Assembly (NCBI RefSeq): GCF_002934365.1
Contig: NZ_PTIY01000001.1
Location: 124,001 to 188,000, forward strand
From: Methylobacter tundripaludum
GTDB taxonomy: Bacteria > Pseudomonadota > Gammaproteobacteria > Methylococcales > Methylomonadaceae
Direction of reading: 5' to 3'
Length of the DNA: 64,000 nucleotides
This document shows positions 17,918 to 26,990 of the stretch, piece by piece. Under the pieces are notes generated by a model that did not search any database, had not been told where the DNA came from, and was given only the letters and a program-made list of their open reading frames with translations. Positions within the stretch are counted from its first letter, which is position 1. Every line of letters starts with the position of its first letter. Position numbers and translations under genes: made by a program.

Positions 17918-18073
17918 ATGCGCGATAAAATTAAATTGATTTCGACCGAAGGCACCGGACACTTCTATACAACAACAAAAAACAAACGGACTATGCCCGA
18001 AAAAATGGAGATCAAAAAATTTGATCCCGTTGTCCGCAAACACGTTATTTACAAAGAAGCCAAAATCAAATAA
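17918..18073 (+). CDS. rpmG: 50S ribosomal protein L33
   Basis: 51 residues: [22 protein letters not shown], then [20 protein letters not shown] and YKEAKIK. This is a complete L33 of the Cys-free type, lacking the two CxxC pairs of the zinc-binding form. The Shine-Dalgarno AGAGGA lies at 17905-17910. It is the second gene of the rpmB-rpmG unit. The zinc-free form implies that no zinc-dependent swap occurs at this locus. Confidence 0.98.
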   Translation: MRDKIKLISTEGTGHFYTTTKNKRTMPEKMEIKKFDPVVRKHVIYKEAKIK

Positions 18074-18132
18074 CCATCCGATTTTAAAAGTTTCTTTCCG
18101 GCAATCGCTCCACGAGCGAACCGAGCTATCAT

Positions 18133-18164
18133 AACCCGACATCTGCTGTTTTGACTGTCGGGTT
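18133..18164. terminator. Stem-loop after rpmG
   Basis: AACCCGACA at 18133-18141 pairs with TGTCGGGTT at 18156-18164 around a 14-base loop. It lies in the 103-base gap between convergent rpmG and the cNMP/rhodanese gene. The T-run after it is poor, so it may be a bidirectional stop or only a hairpin. Confidence 0.45.
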
Positions 18165-18176
18165 ACGCTGCCGCTC

Positions 18177-19559
18177 TTATCCCCCTTTTAGCCTATCCAG
18201 CACTTGGGTTAACTTCTCCATCTGCTTGTGCAATATTCGACATTGCTTCTCGGCATGTTGCTTGTCAAATTCCAGTTTCATGCACTTATCGTTGAGCTGT
18301 TGATTGGTGTTTCTGAGCGTTTCATTTTCCAATTTAAGAGCTCTTATTTGATCTTCCAGGATGCCTGCCGGGACGTCTGTCACCAAATTATCGATGAGGC
18401 GTTTTTGCTCAATCTCCCTAGGAAGACTCTCAATCCGTACCCCAGCGGCAAAAGAGGCTTTATCTTCCGGCTCCGGCTTCATCGCCAAGGATGATGCGCC
18501 TGCCGCAAGCCCGCCGCCAGGCGCAAGACCTTCCATCCCCCCCGCCAAAATCATCGCGTTAATCTTATGCCTGAGCAATAAAAATGCCGCAGCTTCGCTA
18601 ATCCTGCCGTCCCGGCAAACCACAACAACAGGCTTGTCATGATTGAACGTCTTAAGTTGCATTCTTAACGAGAAAAAAGGCGCATTGATGCTGTCGTCAA
18701 GATGCTGGTCTTCATAATCATCTTGAGAACGGACATCGAGCAAAATAGCTCCGTGTTTTACCGCCTCCTGCATTCCGGCATAATCGACAAACTTTAAAGA
18801 GGGCTCCTTTATCAAGGATATAAATCGATTTTTATCCAAACGCAATAACACGATGTCCGTCAGCGCCGTAATGGTTACGTTTCTAGGCGCGCCGGAAAGC
18901 AACGCATCTTCACCGAAAGTGTCGCCATTACCCAGTTGAGCTAATTTGATCTCTTTGGCATTAGGTGACGGCTTGCGCGTTAACAGGCATTGACCATTCT
19001 TAATCAAATAATAGTAATCGCCGGTGCCGCCTTGCTCGAGTATGGTTTCGCCCTTTTTAAAATGGACGGCCTCCAGCCCCATTAATATCTTTTGCAAATT
19101 GGCCGGGGGAAGGCGCTGAAAAATGGGTGATCTCAATAACACCGTCATCCAGTCATCTGGATCGCCTTCAGTCTCGTCAATGACCATGTAGCTATTGTCC
19201 TCATAAGCAAGGGGTGGGGGATTATTAACAATATCAGCGTTCAGCCGCAAAAAACGCACTCTTCCGTTCGCGACTGCATCGATCTTTCTTGGTATCTGGT
19301 GCGCTAACGCAAATCTGGCCGAGTCGCTGCCCGCTGCAATGACTTCAACAACCAACCCGGCCGCCTGAAGAGCAACCTCGCCGCTTATCAGGTAAACAAG
19401 CTGGGAAACCGAATCGCCTTTTTTAAACAAGCATCCGTCTTGTATCTCTTCGATCGTCATTTCGGCGCATAACGCATTAAACTGAGCGCCCGGCAATGTT
19501 GCGAGCGGGATTAGCTTACGAATAATCAGTCCATCTTCAGAATTGACGTCTACGGTCAT
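18177..19559 (-). CDS. Double cNMP-binding-fold / rhodanese protein with C-terminal coiled coil
   Basis: 460 residues. A first, degenerate cyclic-nucleotide-binding fold spans about residues 10-110. A second at about 135-255 has a credible phosphate-binding cassette (FGEDALLSGAPRNVTI, with the conserved Arg). A rhodanese domain covers about 262-350, with the active-site Cys in VVVCRDGRISE. The last 60 residues (LEDQIRALKLENETLRNTNQQL) look like a coiled coil. No signal peptide or membrane segment is seen. It is likely a cytoplasmic sensor linking cAMP or cGMP to sulfur or persulfide chemistry, or to a protein partner; the function is not known. It is transcribed divergently from degQ. Confidence 0.85.
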   Translation of the reverse strand: MTVDVNSEDGLIIRKLIPLATLPGAQFNALCAEMTIEEIQDGCLFKKGDSVSQLVYLISGEVALQAAGLVVEVIAAGSDSARFALAHQIPRKIDAVANGRVRFLRLNADIVNNPPPLAYEDNSYMVIDETEGDPDDWMTVLLRSPIFQRLPPANLQKILMGLEAVHFKKGETILEQGGTGDYYYLIKNGQCLLTRKPSPNAKEIKLAQLGNGDTFGEDALLSGAPRNVTITALTDIVLLRLDKNRFISLIKEPSLKFVDYAGMQEAVKHGAILLDVRSQDDYEDQHLDDSINAPFFSLRMQLKTFNHDKPVVVVCRDGRISEAAAFLLLRHKINAMILAGGMEGLAPGGGLAAGASSLAMKPEPEDKASFAAGVRIESLPREIEQKRLIDNLVTDVPAGILEDQIRALKLENETLRNTNQQLNDKCMKLEFDKQHAEKQCRILHKQMEKLTQVLDRLKGG

Positions 19560-19668
19560 TTCAACATTCTAAGCAAGATAACCGTTAAATGACAGTATTG
19601 ATTGTTTAAAAAATCAACTTTGGCACACCTTGTATTAAACATTTTTACATATATATTAGGGATCATGC

Positions 19669-21060
19669 ATGTTTAACAAACCCCGGAAAATCATGATGAA
19701 TGCTAAATCAGTAAAACAACTGTTATTTATAATAGCGCTTTTACCCGCTTATTTTTGTATAACGTCGAGCGTACAGGCGGCTTTGCCGACCTACGCAGAG
19801 GGCCAGGCATTACCATCTCTTGCTCCGATGCTTGAGCGCAGCATGCCGGCAGTCGTCAATATTTCAACCTCAACCAATATCCTGGTCAGTGAAAACCCAC
19901 TGATGCAGGATCCGTATTTTCGCCAGTTTTTTAATGTGCCCAATCAGCTGCGGCAACAGCAAAAAAACAGCTTAGGCTCGGGCGTCATTATCGACAACCT
20001 CCAAGGCCTGGTTTTAACCAATAACCATGTTATCGATAAAGCCGACAAGATCATGGTGACCCTGAATGACGGCCGCCAGCTTTCCGCTAAACTGATCGGC
20101 ACCGATCCTGAAGCGGATGTCGCCATCATCCAGATTCCCGCCGAAAACTTAACGATGCTGCCGATTGCAGATTCCAGCCAGCTGAGAGTCGGCGACTTTG
20201 TTGTCGCTATCGGCAACCCGTTCGGATTGGGCCAGACCGTCACCTCCGGGATAGTCAGCGCTTTGGGCCGCTCCGGCCTGGGCATTGAAGGCTACGAGGA
20301 TTTTATCCAAACCGACGCCTCGATCAATCCCGGCAATTCGGGGGGCGCACTGGTTAACCTTCGCGGCGAACTGGTCGGCATGAATACGGCCATCCTCGCC
20401 CCCAGCGGCGGCAATGTCGGCATCGGCTTTGCGATCCCGTCCAATATGGTTGTCACCATCAAGGATTCGTTGGTCAAGCACGGCGAGGTTCGGCGCGGCT
20501 TACTTGGCGTCACCACGCAGGACCTGACGCCCGAACTGGTCAAGGCGTTTGATTTAAAAAACAAGCACGGCGCCGCGATCAGCCGGATCGAAAACAACTC
20601 ACCCGCCGCGAAAGCGGGGCTGGAACCCGGCGACATTATTGTTGCCGCCAATGGCCGCCCGATTAAAAACAGCCATGACATACGCAATGTCGTCGGCCTG
20701 ATGCAAATTGGCGATAAAGTCGAGCTGGAATATTTCCGGGGTAACGAAAAAAAACAAGTCACCGCCACGATCGGCAAGCAGGAATTGCCGCAACTGGCGG
20801 GAGACAAGCTGCATCGCACCTTGCAGGGCACACTGTTAAGCACGCCGCTGAAAAACCAGATTGAAGGCGTTTTAATTGAAAAAATAGACACGACATCCAA
20901 TGCCTGGCGCGTAGGCTTGCGCCCCGGCGACGTTATCGTATCGGCGAATCGCTACCGTGTTCACAACCTGGAGGAACTAAAACAGGTGATTGATCCTAAT
21001 GGCGCTTTGCTGATTAACATCCAGCGAGGAGAAGAAGGGTTCTTTGTTGTGTTAAAGTGA
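19669..21060 (+). CDS. degQ: DegQ/DegP-type periplasmic serine protease
   Basis: Periplasmic HtrA protease/chaperone for misfolded envelope proteins. The catalytic triad is His120 (LTNNHVI), Asp150 (DPEADVAII) and Ser224 (NPGNSGGALV), followed by two PDZ domains (about 260-355 and 375-460). Length is typical of DegQ. An alternative start is the ATG pair at 19693/19696, preceded by GGAA; from there MMNAKSVKQLLFIIALLPAYFCITSSVQA makes a clean signal peptide cut after AQA-like VQA. Both starts have a plausible ribosome site, so the choice is open. Confidence 0.95.
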   Translation: MFNKPRKIMMNAKSVKQLLFIIALLPAYFCITSSVQAALPTYAEGQALPSLAPMLERSMPAVVNISTSTNILVSENPLMQDPYFRQFFNVPNQLRQQQKNSLGSGVIIDNLQGLVLTNNHVIDKADKIMVTLNDGRQLSAKLIGTDPEADVAIIQIPAENLTMLPIADSSQLRVGDFVVAIGNPFGLGQTVTSGIVSALGRSGLGIEGYEDFIQTDASINPGNSGGALVNLRGELVGMNTAILAPSGGNVGIGFAIPSNMVVTIKDSLVKHGEVRRGLLGVTTQDLTPELVKAFDLKNKHGAAISRIENNSPAAKAGLEPGDIIVAANGRPIKNSHDIRNVVGLMQIGDKVELEYFRGNEKKQVTATIGKQELPQLAGDKLHRTLQGTLLSTPLKNQIEGVLIEKIDTTSNAWRVGLRPGDVIVSANRYRVHNLEELKQVIDPNGALLINIQRGEEGFFVVLK

Positions 21061-21065
21061 TCAGA

Positions 21066-21150
21066 TGAAAGGCGAAGGGCTAAAGGCGAAAGGTACATAC
21101 TTTCGAATCTTGCACTTTCGCCTTTCGCCCTTTGCCCTTCGCCTTTAAAA
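21066..21150. repeat. Purine/pyrimidine palindrome, GGCGAAAG family, copy 2
   Basis: The left arm GAAAGGCGAAGGGCTAAAGG, continuing CGAAAGG, is nearly complementary to the right arm, which contains CTTTCGCCCTTTGCCCTTCG, around an AT-rich centre. It fills the gap between degQ and moaB and could act as a terminator-like hairpin. It is related to 17500-17582. Confidence 0.8.
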
Positions 21151-21154
21151 AAAT

Positions 21155-21676
21155 ATGACTACAGACAGAAATTTCATCCCCCTTAACATTGCGATACTGG
21201 TCGTTTCCGACAGTCGCACCGATGCCGATGACGTTTCCGGCAAAACGCTGGCGGAACGCGCAGCCGATGCCGGGCATCGGGTTATCGAAAAGAAAATAGT
21301 ACCTGACGACATTTATCAAATCAGGGCGGCTGTCTCGAACTGGATTGCCGCTGATGAGGTTAATGTCGTGATCAGTACCGGCGGCACCGGCGTAACCGGC
21401 AGGGACGGTACGCCTGAAGCGGTTGCGCCGTTGCTGGACAAAATGCTGGACGGTTTTGGCGAAATTTTCAGGATGCTTTCCTACCAGGACATTAAAACCT
21501 CAACCATCCAGTCCAGGGCGATTGCCGGGGTCGCCAATGCGACCTATGTCTTCTGCCTGCCCGGCTCGTCGGGCGCCTGCCGCACCGCTTGGGACGACCT
21601 GATTAAAGACCAACTGGATCATCGCACCCGCCCCTGCAATCTGGCGCAGCTGATGCCCAGGCTGATGGAGAAATGA
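21155..21676 (+). CDS. moaB: Molybdenum cofactor biosynthesis protein B
   Basis: 173 residues of the MoaB/MogA fold: LNIAILVVSDSRT at the start, then STGGTGVTGRDGTPEAV, and the C-terminal FCLPGSSGACRTAWDDLIKDQL. It likely adenylylates molybdopterin or supports molybdenum insertion. The start follows the palindromic repeat directly. Its stop overlaps the next ATG (ATGATG), coupling it to the DUF423 gene, though no functional link is known. No other moa gene is in the window. Confidence 0.93.
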   Translation: MTTDRNFIPLNIAILVVSDSRTDADDVSGKTLAERAADAGHRVIEKKIVPDDIYQIRAAVSNWIAADEVNVVISTGGTGVTGRDGTPEAVAPLLDKMLDGFGEIFRMLSYQDIKTSTIQSRAIAGVANATYVFCLPGSSGACRTAWDDLIKDQLDHRTRPCNLAQLMPRLMEK

Positions 21677-22080
21677 TGAATCCGGTTTTTTTATTGCTCG
21701 GCGCGTTAAGCGCATTGATCGGCGCCGGCATGGGCGCATTTGGCGCTCATGGTTTGAAAGCCGTCATCAGCCCGGAGCTGTTGGCCGTCTACCAAACCGG
21801 CGTGACGTATCAAATGTACCATGCGCTGGGGCTGATCGGCGTTGCGCTGATCAGCCGGCAAGCGTCGGACTCCAGATTATTGCACTGGGCCGGATGGTTG
21901 ATGTTCGCGGGCATCTTGCTGTTTTCCGGCAGCTTGTATTTACTGGCTATCCTCAATCTTAACTGGCTAGGCATGATCACCCCCATTGGCGGTGTTTGTT
22001 TTTTAACAGCCTGGTTACTCATCACTCTTTTCGCAGCCAAAATCATCAGGGCTTCCGATCACCACAGCAGGTATAAATAA
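21673..22080 (+). CDS. DUF423 family membrane protein
   Basis: 135 residues with four hydrophobic segments. The opening GALSALIGAGMGAFGAHGLK, the following YQTGVTYQMYHALGLIGVAL, and the PIGGVCFLTAWLLI near the end are hallmarks of the DUF423 (YgdD-like) family. Function is unknown. It starts within the moaB stop and its own stop overlaps the pepN start by one base, so moaB, this gene, pepN and the pteridine reductase form a tightly packed unit. Confidence 0.9.
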   Translation: MMNPVFLLLGALSALIGAGMGAFGAHGLKAVISPELLAVYQTGVTYQMYHALGLIGVALISRQASDSRLLHWAGWLMFAGILLFSGSLYLLAILNLNWLGMITPIGGVCFLTAWLLITLFAAKIIRASDHHSRYK

Positions 22081-24737
22081 TGCGCGACCCTAATCCACAA
22101 ACCATTTATCTAAAAGACTACACCGTACCCGAATACCTGATCCACAGCGTTGCGTTAAATTTCACCCTGGACGACGAAAACACCTTGGTCAGTTCGCGGC
22201 TCACGCTAAGCCGCAACCCTGCAAGCCAATCCCACGACACCTCGCTGACCTTGTCGGGCGAAAACCTGAAACTGATCCGCGTTAACCTGGATGACGGCGA
22301 CTTAAGCAAGGCTCAATACCTGCAAACCCAGGACTCGTTAATCATTCATGATGTCCCGCAGCAGCAGCGCTTTGTGCTGACCATCGACAACACAATCAAC
22401 CCGAAAGCCAACACCGCTTTGGAAGGGTTGTACCTGTCCAACGGCATGCTATGCACCCAGTGCGAGGCGGAAGGCTTCAGGAAAATCACCTATTTCCTCG
22501 ATCGCCCCGATGTGATGACGCTGTTCACCACGACGCTGGTCGGCGACAAAGACCGCTATCCGGTTCTGTTATCCAACGGCAACAAAGTCGCTGAAGGGGA
22601 GCTGCCGGATAACCGCCACTGGGTGACCTGGGAAGACCCGTTCAACAAGCCGTGCTATCTGTTCGCACTGGTTGCGGGGCAGCTGGAATGCATCGCCGAC
22701 CGTTTTACCACGCAGTCCGGCCGAGACATCGACCTGCAAATCTTTGTCGAAAAACACGACATCGACAAATGCGACCATGCGATGCAATCGCTGAAAAACG
22801 CGATGAGCTGGGATGAACAAGTGTACGACCGCGAGTACGACCTCGATTTATATATGATCGTCGCGGTGGGCCACTTCAACATGGGCGCGATGGAAAACAA
22901 GGGGCTTAACGTATTCAACACCAAGTTCGTATTGGCGCGCCCCGATACCGCGACCGACTCCGATTATGAACATATTGAAGGCGTGATCGGCCATGAATAT
23001 TTCCATAACTGGACCGGCAACCGCATCACCTGCCGGGACTGGTTCCAGCTCAGCTTGAAAGAAGGCTTTACTGTATTCCGCGACCAGGAGTTTACCGGCG
23101 ACCGCACCTCCAAGGCCGTTAAACGCATCGAAGACGTCAACATGCTGCGCACCCGCCAGTTTGCCGAAGACGCAGGCCCTCTGGCGCATCCGATACGCCC
23201 CGACGCCTATATAGAAATCAACAATTTTTACACCCTGACCGTGTATGAAAAAGGCGCCGAAGTGGTGCGGATGATCCACACCCTGCTGGGTGCTGAAGGC
23301 TTTCGCAAAGGCAGCGATTTGTATTTTGAGCGTCATGACGGGCAGGCAGTGACTTGCGATGATTTTGTCAGCGCAATGGAAGACGCCAACGGCGTTGACC
23401 TAAGCCAGTTCCGCCGCTGGTATTCCCAAGCCGGAACGCCGGTATTAAGCGTCCGCCAGCACTACGACTCATCCGCGCAAACCCTGACGCTGACCATCGG
23501 CCAAAGCTGCCCGCCGACTCCGGGGCAGCCGGTTAAAGAGCCGCTGCATATTCCGGTGACTGTGGGTTTGCTTAACAAAGACGGCTCCGTAGCGCCTTGC
23601 AAGCTGCAAGGCGGCGATCAAGTCTGCGATGAAGTCATACTGCAACTCACGCAATCCGAACAGGCTTTTACCTTTGAAGGTTTAAACGAACAACCGATCG
23701 TTTCGATCCTGAGAGGCTTTTCAGCGCCGGTTAAACTGACGATCGAGCGCAGCCTGGATGAGCTGGCGTTCTTACTAAGCTACGACAGCGACACCTTTAA
23801 CCGCTGGGAAGCCGGACAGCAATTGGCCGGACAGATCATTACAGGGCTGATTGCCGACCTGCAAAACGGCCGGGACATGGCCGTCAATCCGATCATGATC
23901 AATGCCTTTAAACAGGTGCTGGAGCAACCGTGGGACGACTTGTCGTATTTTTCTTTGCTGTTAAGTCTGCCCTCGGAAACCTATCTGGCCGAACAAATGC
24001 AGATTGTCGATGTGGAAGCCATCCATGCCGCCCGCGAGTTTGTCACGTTGACGTTGGCCGAACAGCTGCAATCGCAGTTCCAGGCGTTATATCAAGGTAA
24101 TCATCGGGATGAATCGGGAAAATTCGACGCCGGAGCAATAGGCCGCAGGCGCATCAAAAACACCTGCTTGAGTTATTTAAGCAAGCTGGAAAACAGTCAC
24201 ATCCATGAACTGTCGCAGCAGCAATTTAACACCGCCAAAAACATGACCGACCAAATGGCGGCGTTAGCGGTCATCGTCAATAACCCGCATCCGGCCAAGC
24301 AGCAGTGCCTGGACAGTTTTTATCACCAATGGCGGGACGAAGCCCTGGTTATCGACAAATGGTTTGCGCTGCAAGCCTCCGGCAGTATGCCCGACACTTT
24401 TGCGACCGTGCAGGCGTTAATGCGGCACCCGGCGTTCGACTTGAAAAACCCGAACCGCGTCAGGTCGTTGATAGGCGCATTCAGCCAGTCCAATCCGCTG
24501 CATTTTCACGCGGCCGACGGGCAAGGCTATCGCTTCCTCGCCGACCAGATTATCGCGCTGAACACCTTGAACCCGCAGATCGCCTCGCGCATGGTCGGCG
24601 CATTAACATCGTGGCGCAGATACGATGAAGGCAGGCAAGCGCTGATGAAGGCGCAGTTGGAACGGATCATGACCACCGAAGCGATTTCCAAGGATGTCTA
24701 CGAAGTGGCGAGTAAAAGTCTGGCTCAACAAGCCTGA
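22080..24737 (+). CDS. pepN: Aminopeptidase N (M1 family)
   Basis: Cytoplasmic zinc aminopeptidase of broad specificity. 885 residues, matching E. coli PepN. The GAMEN exopeptidase motif (MGAMENKGLN) precedes HEYFHNW at residues 305-311, in which the HExxH zinc ligands are His305 and His309; the third ligand Glu lies downstream in LKEGFTVFRDQEF. The C-terminal helical domain ends RIMTTEAISKDVYEVASKSL. It overlaps both neighbours by a base or so, implying coupled translation. Confidence 0.97.
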   Translation: MRDPNPQTIYLKDYTVPEYLIHSVALNFTLDDENTLVSSRLTLSRNPASQSHDTSLTLSGENLKLIRVNLDDGDLSKAQYLQTQDSLIIHDVPQQQRFVLTIDNTINPKANTALEGLYLSNGMLCTQCEAEGFRKITYFLDRPDVMTLFTTTLVGDKDRYPVLLSNGNKVAEGELPDNRHWVTWEDPFNKPCYLFALVAGQLECIADRFTTQSGRDIDLQIFVEKHDIDKCDHAMQSLKNAMSWDEQVYDREYDLDLYMIVAVGHFNMGAMENKGLNVFNTKFVLARPDTATDSDYEHIEGVIGHEYFHNWTGNRITCRDWFQLSLKEGFTVFRDQEFTGDRTSKAVKRIEDVNMLRTRQFAEDAGPLAHPIRPDAYIEINNFYTLTVYEKGAEVVRMIHTLLGAEGFRKGSDLYFERHDGQAVTCDDFVSAMEDANGVDLSQFRRWYSQAGTPVLSVRQHYDSSAQTLTLTIGQSCPPTPGQPVKEPLHIPVTVGLLNKDGSVAPCKLQGGDQVCDEVILQLTQSEQAFTFEGLNEQPIVSILRGFSAPVKLTIERSLDELAFLLSYDSDTFNRWEAGQQLAGQIITGLIADLQNGRDMAVNPIMINAFKQVLEQPWDDLSYFSLLLSLPSETYLAEQMQIVDVEAIHAAREFVTLTLAEQLQSQFQALYQGNHRDESGKFDAGAIGRRRIKNTCLSYLSKLENSHIHELSQQQFNTAKNMTDQMAALAVIVNNPHPAKQQCLDSFYHQWRDEALVIDKWFALQASGSMPDTFATVQALMRHPAFDLKNPNRVRSLIGAFSQSNPLHFHAADGQGYRFLADQIIALNTLNPQIASRMVGALTSWRRYDEGRQALMKAQLERIMTTEAISKDVYEVASKSLAQQA

Positions 24738-25477
24738 TGAAAGCCGCCGCCCAAAATGTGCTGATTACCGGCGCAGCCAAGCGCATAGGCGCGGCTTGTG
24801 CCCGGTTGCTGCATAGCGAAGGCTGCAATGTTTTTCTGCATTACCGGTCTTCCGCGGCAGAGGCCGGGCAGCTTTGCGATGAACTGAATCATCTGCGGCC
24901 CGGTTCGGCAAAAGTCATGCAGGCAGACTTACTGAACATGGCCGAGCTGGAGGCTGTCGCCCACGAAGCCTGCATGGCTTGGGGCGGCATCGATGTATTG
25001 GTCAATAATGCATCGTCCTTTTATCCGACGGCGCTGGCTGATGTGACCGAACGGCAGTGGGACGAGCTAGTGGGCAGTAACTTGAAAGCGCCGTTTTTCC
25101 TGGCGCAAGCGCTGGCAAAGACCTTGGCCGACAATAACGGCTGCATCGTCAATATTGTCGACATCCATGCCGAACGGGGCTTAAGCGGTTATCCGGTGTA
25201 CAGTATCGCAAAAGGCGGACTGGCTGCGATGACCAAGGTCTTAGCCAAGGAGTTGGGACCAGCTGTCCGGGTCAACGCGGTGGCTCCGGGAGCGATACTC
25301 TGGCCTGACAACGATTTATCCGAATCGGCCAAGCTGGAGATACTGCACCGGGTGGTTTTAAAGCGCAGCGGTGAACCCAATGATATTGCCAAGGCGGTGC
25401 TTTTTTTGATTAAGGATGCCGATTACATCACCGGCCAAATATTGACCGTCGATGGCGGCCGCACCCTATTTTGTTGA
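24737..25477 (+). CDS. Pteridine reductase (short-chain dehydrogenase)
   Basis: 246 residues of the SDR fold. The cofactor motif reads TGAAKRIGAA, in which the Arg of TGxxxRxG is the signature of pteridine reductases such as PTR1 and FolM and favours NADPH. NNAS is present, and the catalytic Tyr-Lys pair is YSIAK with a preceding DIHAERGLSGYPVY. It likely reduces dihydropterins or dihydrofolate. It convergently overlaps the second folK by 12 bases, and folB follows, so a pterin-related role fits the context. Confidence 0.88.
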   Translation: MKAAAQNVLITGAAKRIGAACARLLHSEGCNVFLHYRSSAAEAGQLCDELNHLRPGSAKVMQADLLNMAELEAVAHEACMAWGGIDVLVNNASSFYPTALADVTERQWDELVGSNLKAPFFLAQALAKTLADNNGCIVNIVDIHAERGLSGYPVYSIAKGGLAAMTKVLAKELGPAVRVNAVAPGAILWPDNDLSESAKLEILHRVVLKRSGEPNDIAKAVLFLIKDADYITGQILTVDGGRTLFC

Positions 25478-25966
25478 AGCCCAGGACGGCATGACGCGCT
25501 TTTGCCTGAGATCGGTCTTGTCGAATTGCTGCCACAGCTCGGCATAACTGATGTGATTGACAGGATGTTTCAGGGCCGGGGCGATTTCCGCCAAAGGTTC
25601 AAGCACAAAAGCGTAATGCTCGATTTCATCACGGGGTATTTGCAGGCGGCCATCGTTGACGATCAGCTCTCCGTATAGAATCAGATCCAGATCGAGGGTT
25701 CGCGCCGCAAACTTCCGGCTGTCGGGCGTGCGGCCGTTATCCAGCTCAATTTGCCTGAGCTGTTTTGCAACCGCTTTCACTTCCAAATCGGAGTCGAAAC
25801 CGACCACGAGATTGTAGAAAACGTCGCCGGTAAAGCCGACGGCTTCGGATTCGTAAATACTTGAAACCGTCAGTTTTCCGAAGGCTTGTTCAAGCGCCCT
25901 GAGGCTGGCAGGAATGTGTACATCCTTGTTTATGTTGCTGCCGATGCTGATATAGCCTCTGGTCAC
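25466..25966 (-). CDS. folK2: HPPK-like protein, second copy
   Basis: 166 residues with the HPPK fold: ISIGSN at the start, SSIYESEAVGF, and ARTLDLDLILYGE with both Mg-binding Asp. The Trp that normally precedes the Arg-Thr-Leu motif (RWGPRTLDLD) is Phe here (RKFAARTLDLD), and the loop is otherwise altered. A divergent folK beside folB also occurs in Pseudomonas. Whether it phosphorylates the same pterin as the copy at 2241 or serves another pterin pathway cannot be told. It overlaps the folB start by four bases. Confidence 0.88.
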   Translation of the reverse strand: MTRGYISIGSNINKDVHIPASLRALEQAFGKLTVSSIYESEAVGFTGDVFYNLVVGFDSDLEVKAVAKQLRQIELDNGRTPDSRKFAARTLDLDLILYGELIVNDGRLQIPRDEIEHYAFVLEPLAEIAPALKHPVNHISYAELWQQFDKTDLRQKRVMPSWASTK

Positions 25967-26322
25967 GATTTTTTCTCCCCCCGCTCAATGATAATGCCGA
26001 CATCGCTGGCGCCGCTGATCGCGCCTTTTTTATTCAGGGTTACTTTTACCCAAGACACGTTAAATTCGTTGCGAATAATGTCGGCAATTTCCGAAATTAA
26101 TCTTTCCACCAGAAAAAACTGGCTGGACTCGACAAAAGAAATAACCCGGTGAGAAACCGTTTTGTAATCAAGCGTATGTTGAATGTCATCGGTTTCTGCG
26201 GCTTTTTGAATGTCGAAAGCCATCTCAATATCCAGGATGACTGTTTGCTTGGCCACTCTTTCCCAATCGTAAATGCCGATGATGGTTTTAATTTCCAGGC
26301 CGCCTAAAAATATGATGTCCAT
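25963..26322 (-). CDS. folB: Dihydroneopterin aldolase
   Basis: Converts dihydroneopterin to 6-hydroxymethyl-dihydropterin, the HPPK substrate. 119 residues: MDIIFLGGLEIKTIIGIYDWER, then DYKTVSHRVISFVESSQFFLVERLISEIADII with the conserved Glu, and WVKVTLNKKGAISGASDVGIIIER. It is the first gene of a minus-strand folB-folK2 pair and is divergent from plsY, as in Pseudomonas genomes. Confidence 0.95.
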   Translation of the reverse strand: MDIIFLGGLEIKTIIGIYDWERVAKQTVILDIEMAFDIQKAAETDDIQHTLDYKTVSHRVISFVESSQFFLVERLISEIADIIRNEFNVSWVKVTLNKKGAISGASDVGIIIERGEKKS

Positions 26323-26414
26323 AGTGATTTCCGGTTATGATGCGTGTTTTTTTAAACCGCCAAGTATCAGGGAAACTCCCTGCGCTTACAAGTTCTGAAT
26401 GATGAAAAGGTTAC

Positions 26415-26990
26415 ATGATGGTTGAATGGTTGTTTATTCCGGCCGCCTATTTGATAGGCTCAATTTCCAGTGCAATTATTATCTGCCGCATGATGGGATT
26501 GCCCGATCCCCGCGAGCAGGGCTCGGGCAATCCCGGCGCAACCAATGTGATGCGTATCGGCGGAAAAAAAGCAGCGGCGATTACCCTGCTGGGCGATTCG
26601 CTGAAAGGATTGATCCCGGTTTATGCCGCGAATGTGTTGGGACTGCCTCTTGAGTTAGTTGCGGCGACCGGCTTGGCGGCGTTTATAGGCCACCTCTACC
26701 CGGTATTTTTCGGTTTTAAAGGCGGCAAAGGCGTTGCGACATCGGTCGGCGTGTTGCTCGGTTTTTTCTGGGCGCTCGGTCTTGCGTTCATGGCGACCTG
26801 GTACCTAATTTATAAGCTGGGCAAGATTTCATCCTTGTCCGCGTTAGTCGCCTCGACCCTGTCGCCGGTTTTTGCCTGGTTTATAGTCGGCAACGAGGCC
26901 ATCGTTGCCGCTTCCGCAGTGATGACGGTGTTCTTGCTATGGCGACACAAGAGCAATATTCAACGCTTGCTGGCCGGCCAAGAAGCCTGA
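26415..26990 (+). CDS. plsY: Glycerol-3-phosphate acyltransferase PlsY
   Basis: Inner-membrane enzyme that acylates glycerol 3-phosphate from acyl-phosphate, the first step of phospholipid synthesis. 191 residues with about five membrane helices. Conserved loops are seen: AYLIGSISSA, DPREQGSGNPGATNVMR, and GHLYPVFFGFKGGKGVAT. Two ATGs lie in tandem at the start. It converges with tsaD, and the two stops abut. Confidence 0.96.
   Translation: MMVEWLFIPAAYLIGSISSAIIICRMMGLPDPREQGSGNPGATNVMRIGGKKAAAITLLGDSLKGLIPVYAANVLGLPLELVAATGLAAFIGHLYPVFFGFKGGKGVATSVGVLLGFFWALGLAFMATWYLIYKLGKISSLSALVASTLSPVFAWFIVGNEAIVAASAVMTVFLLWRHKSNIQRLLAGQEA

Noticed and set aside
19621-19635. Sigma-54-like TGGCAC...TTG before degQ
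   Set aside because: Only three bases separate TGGCAC from TTG, where about five are needed, and the GC of the -12 box is missing.
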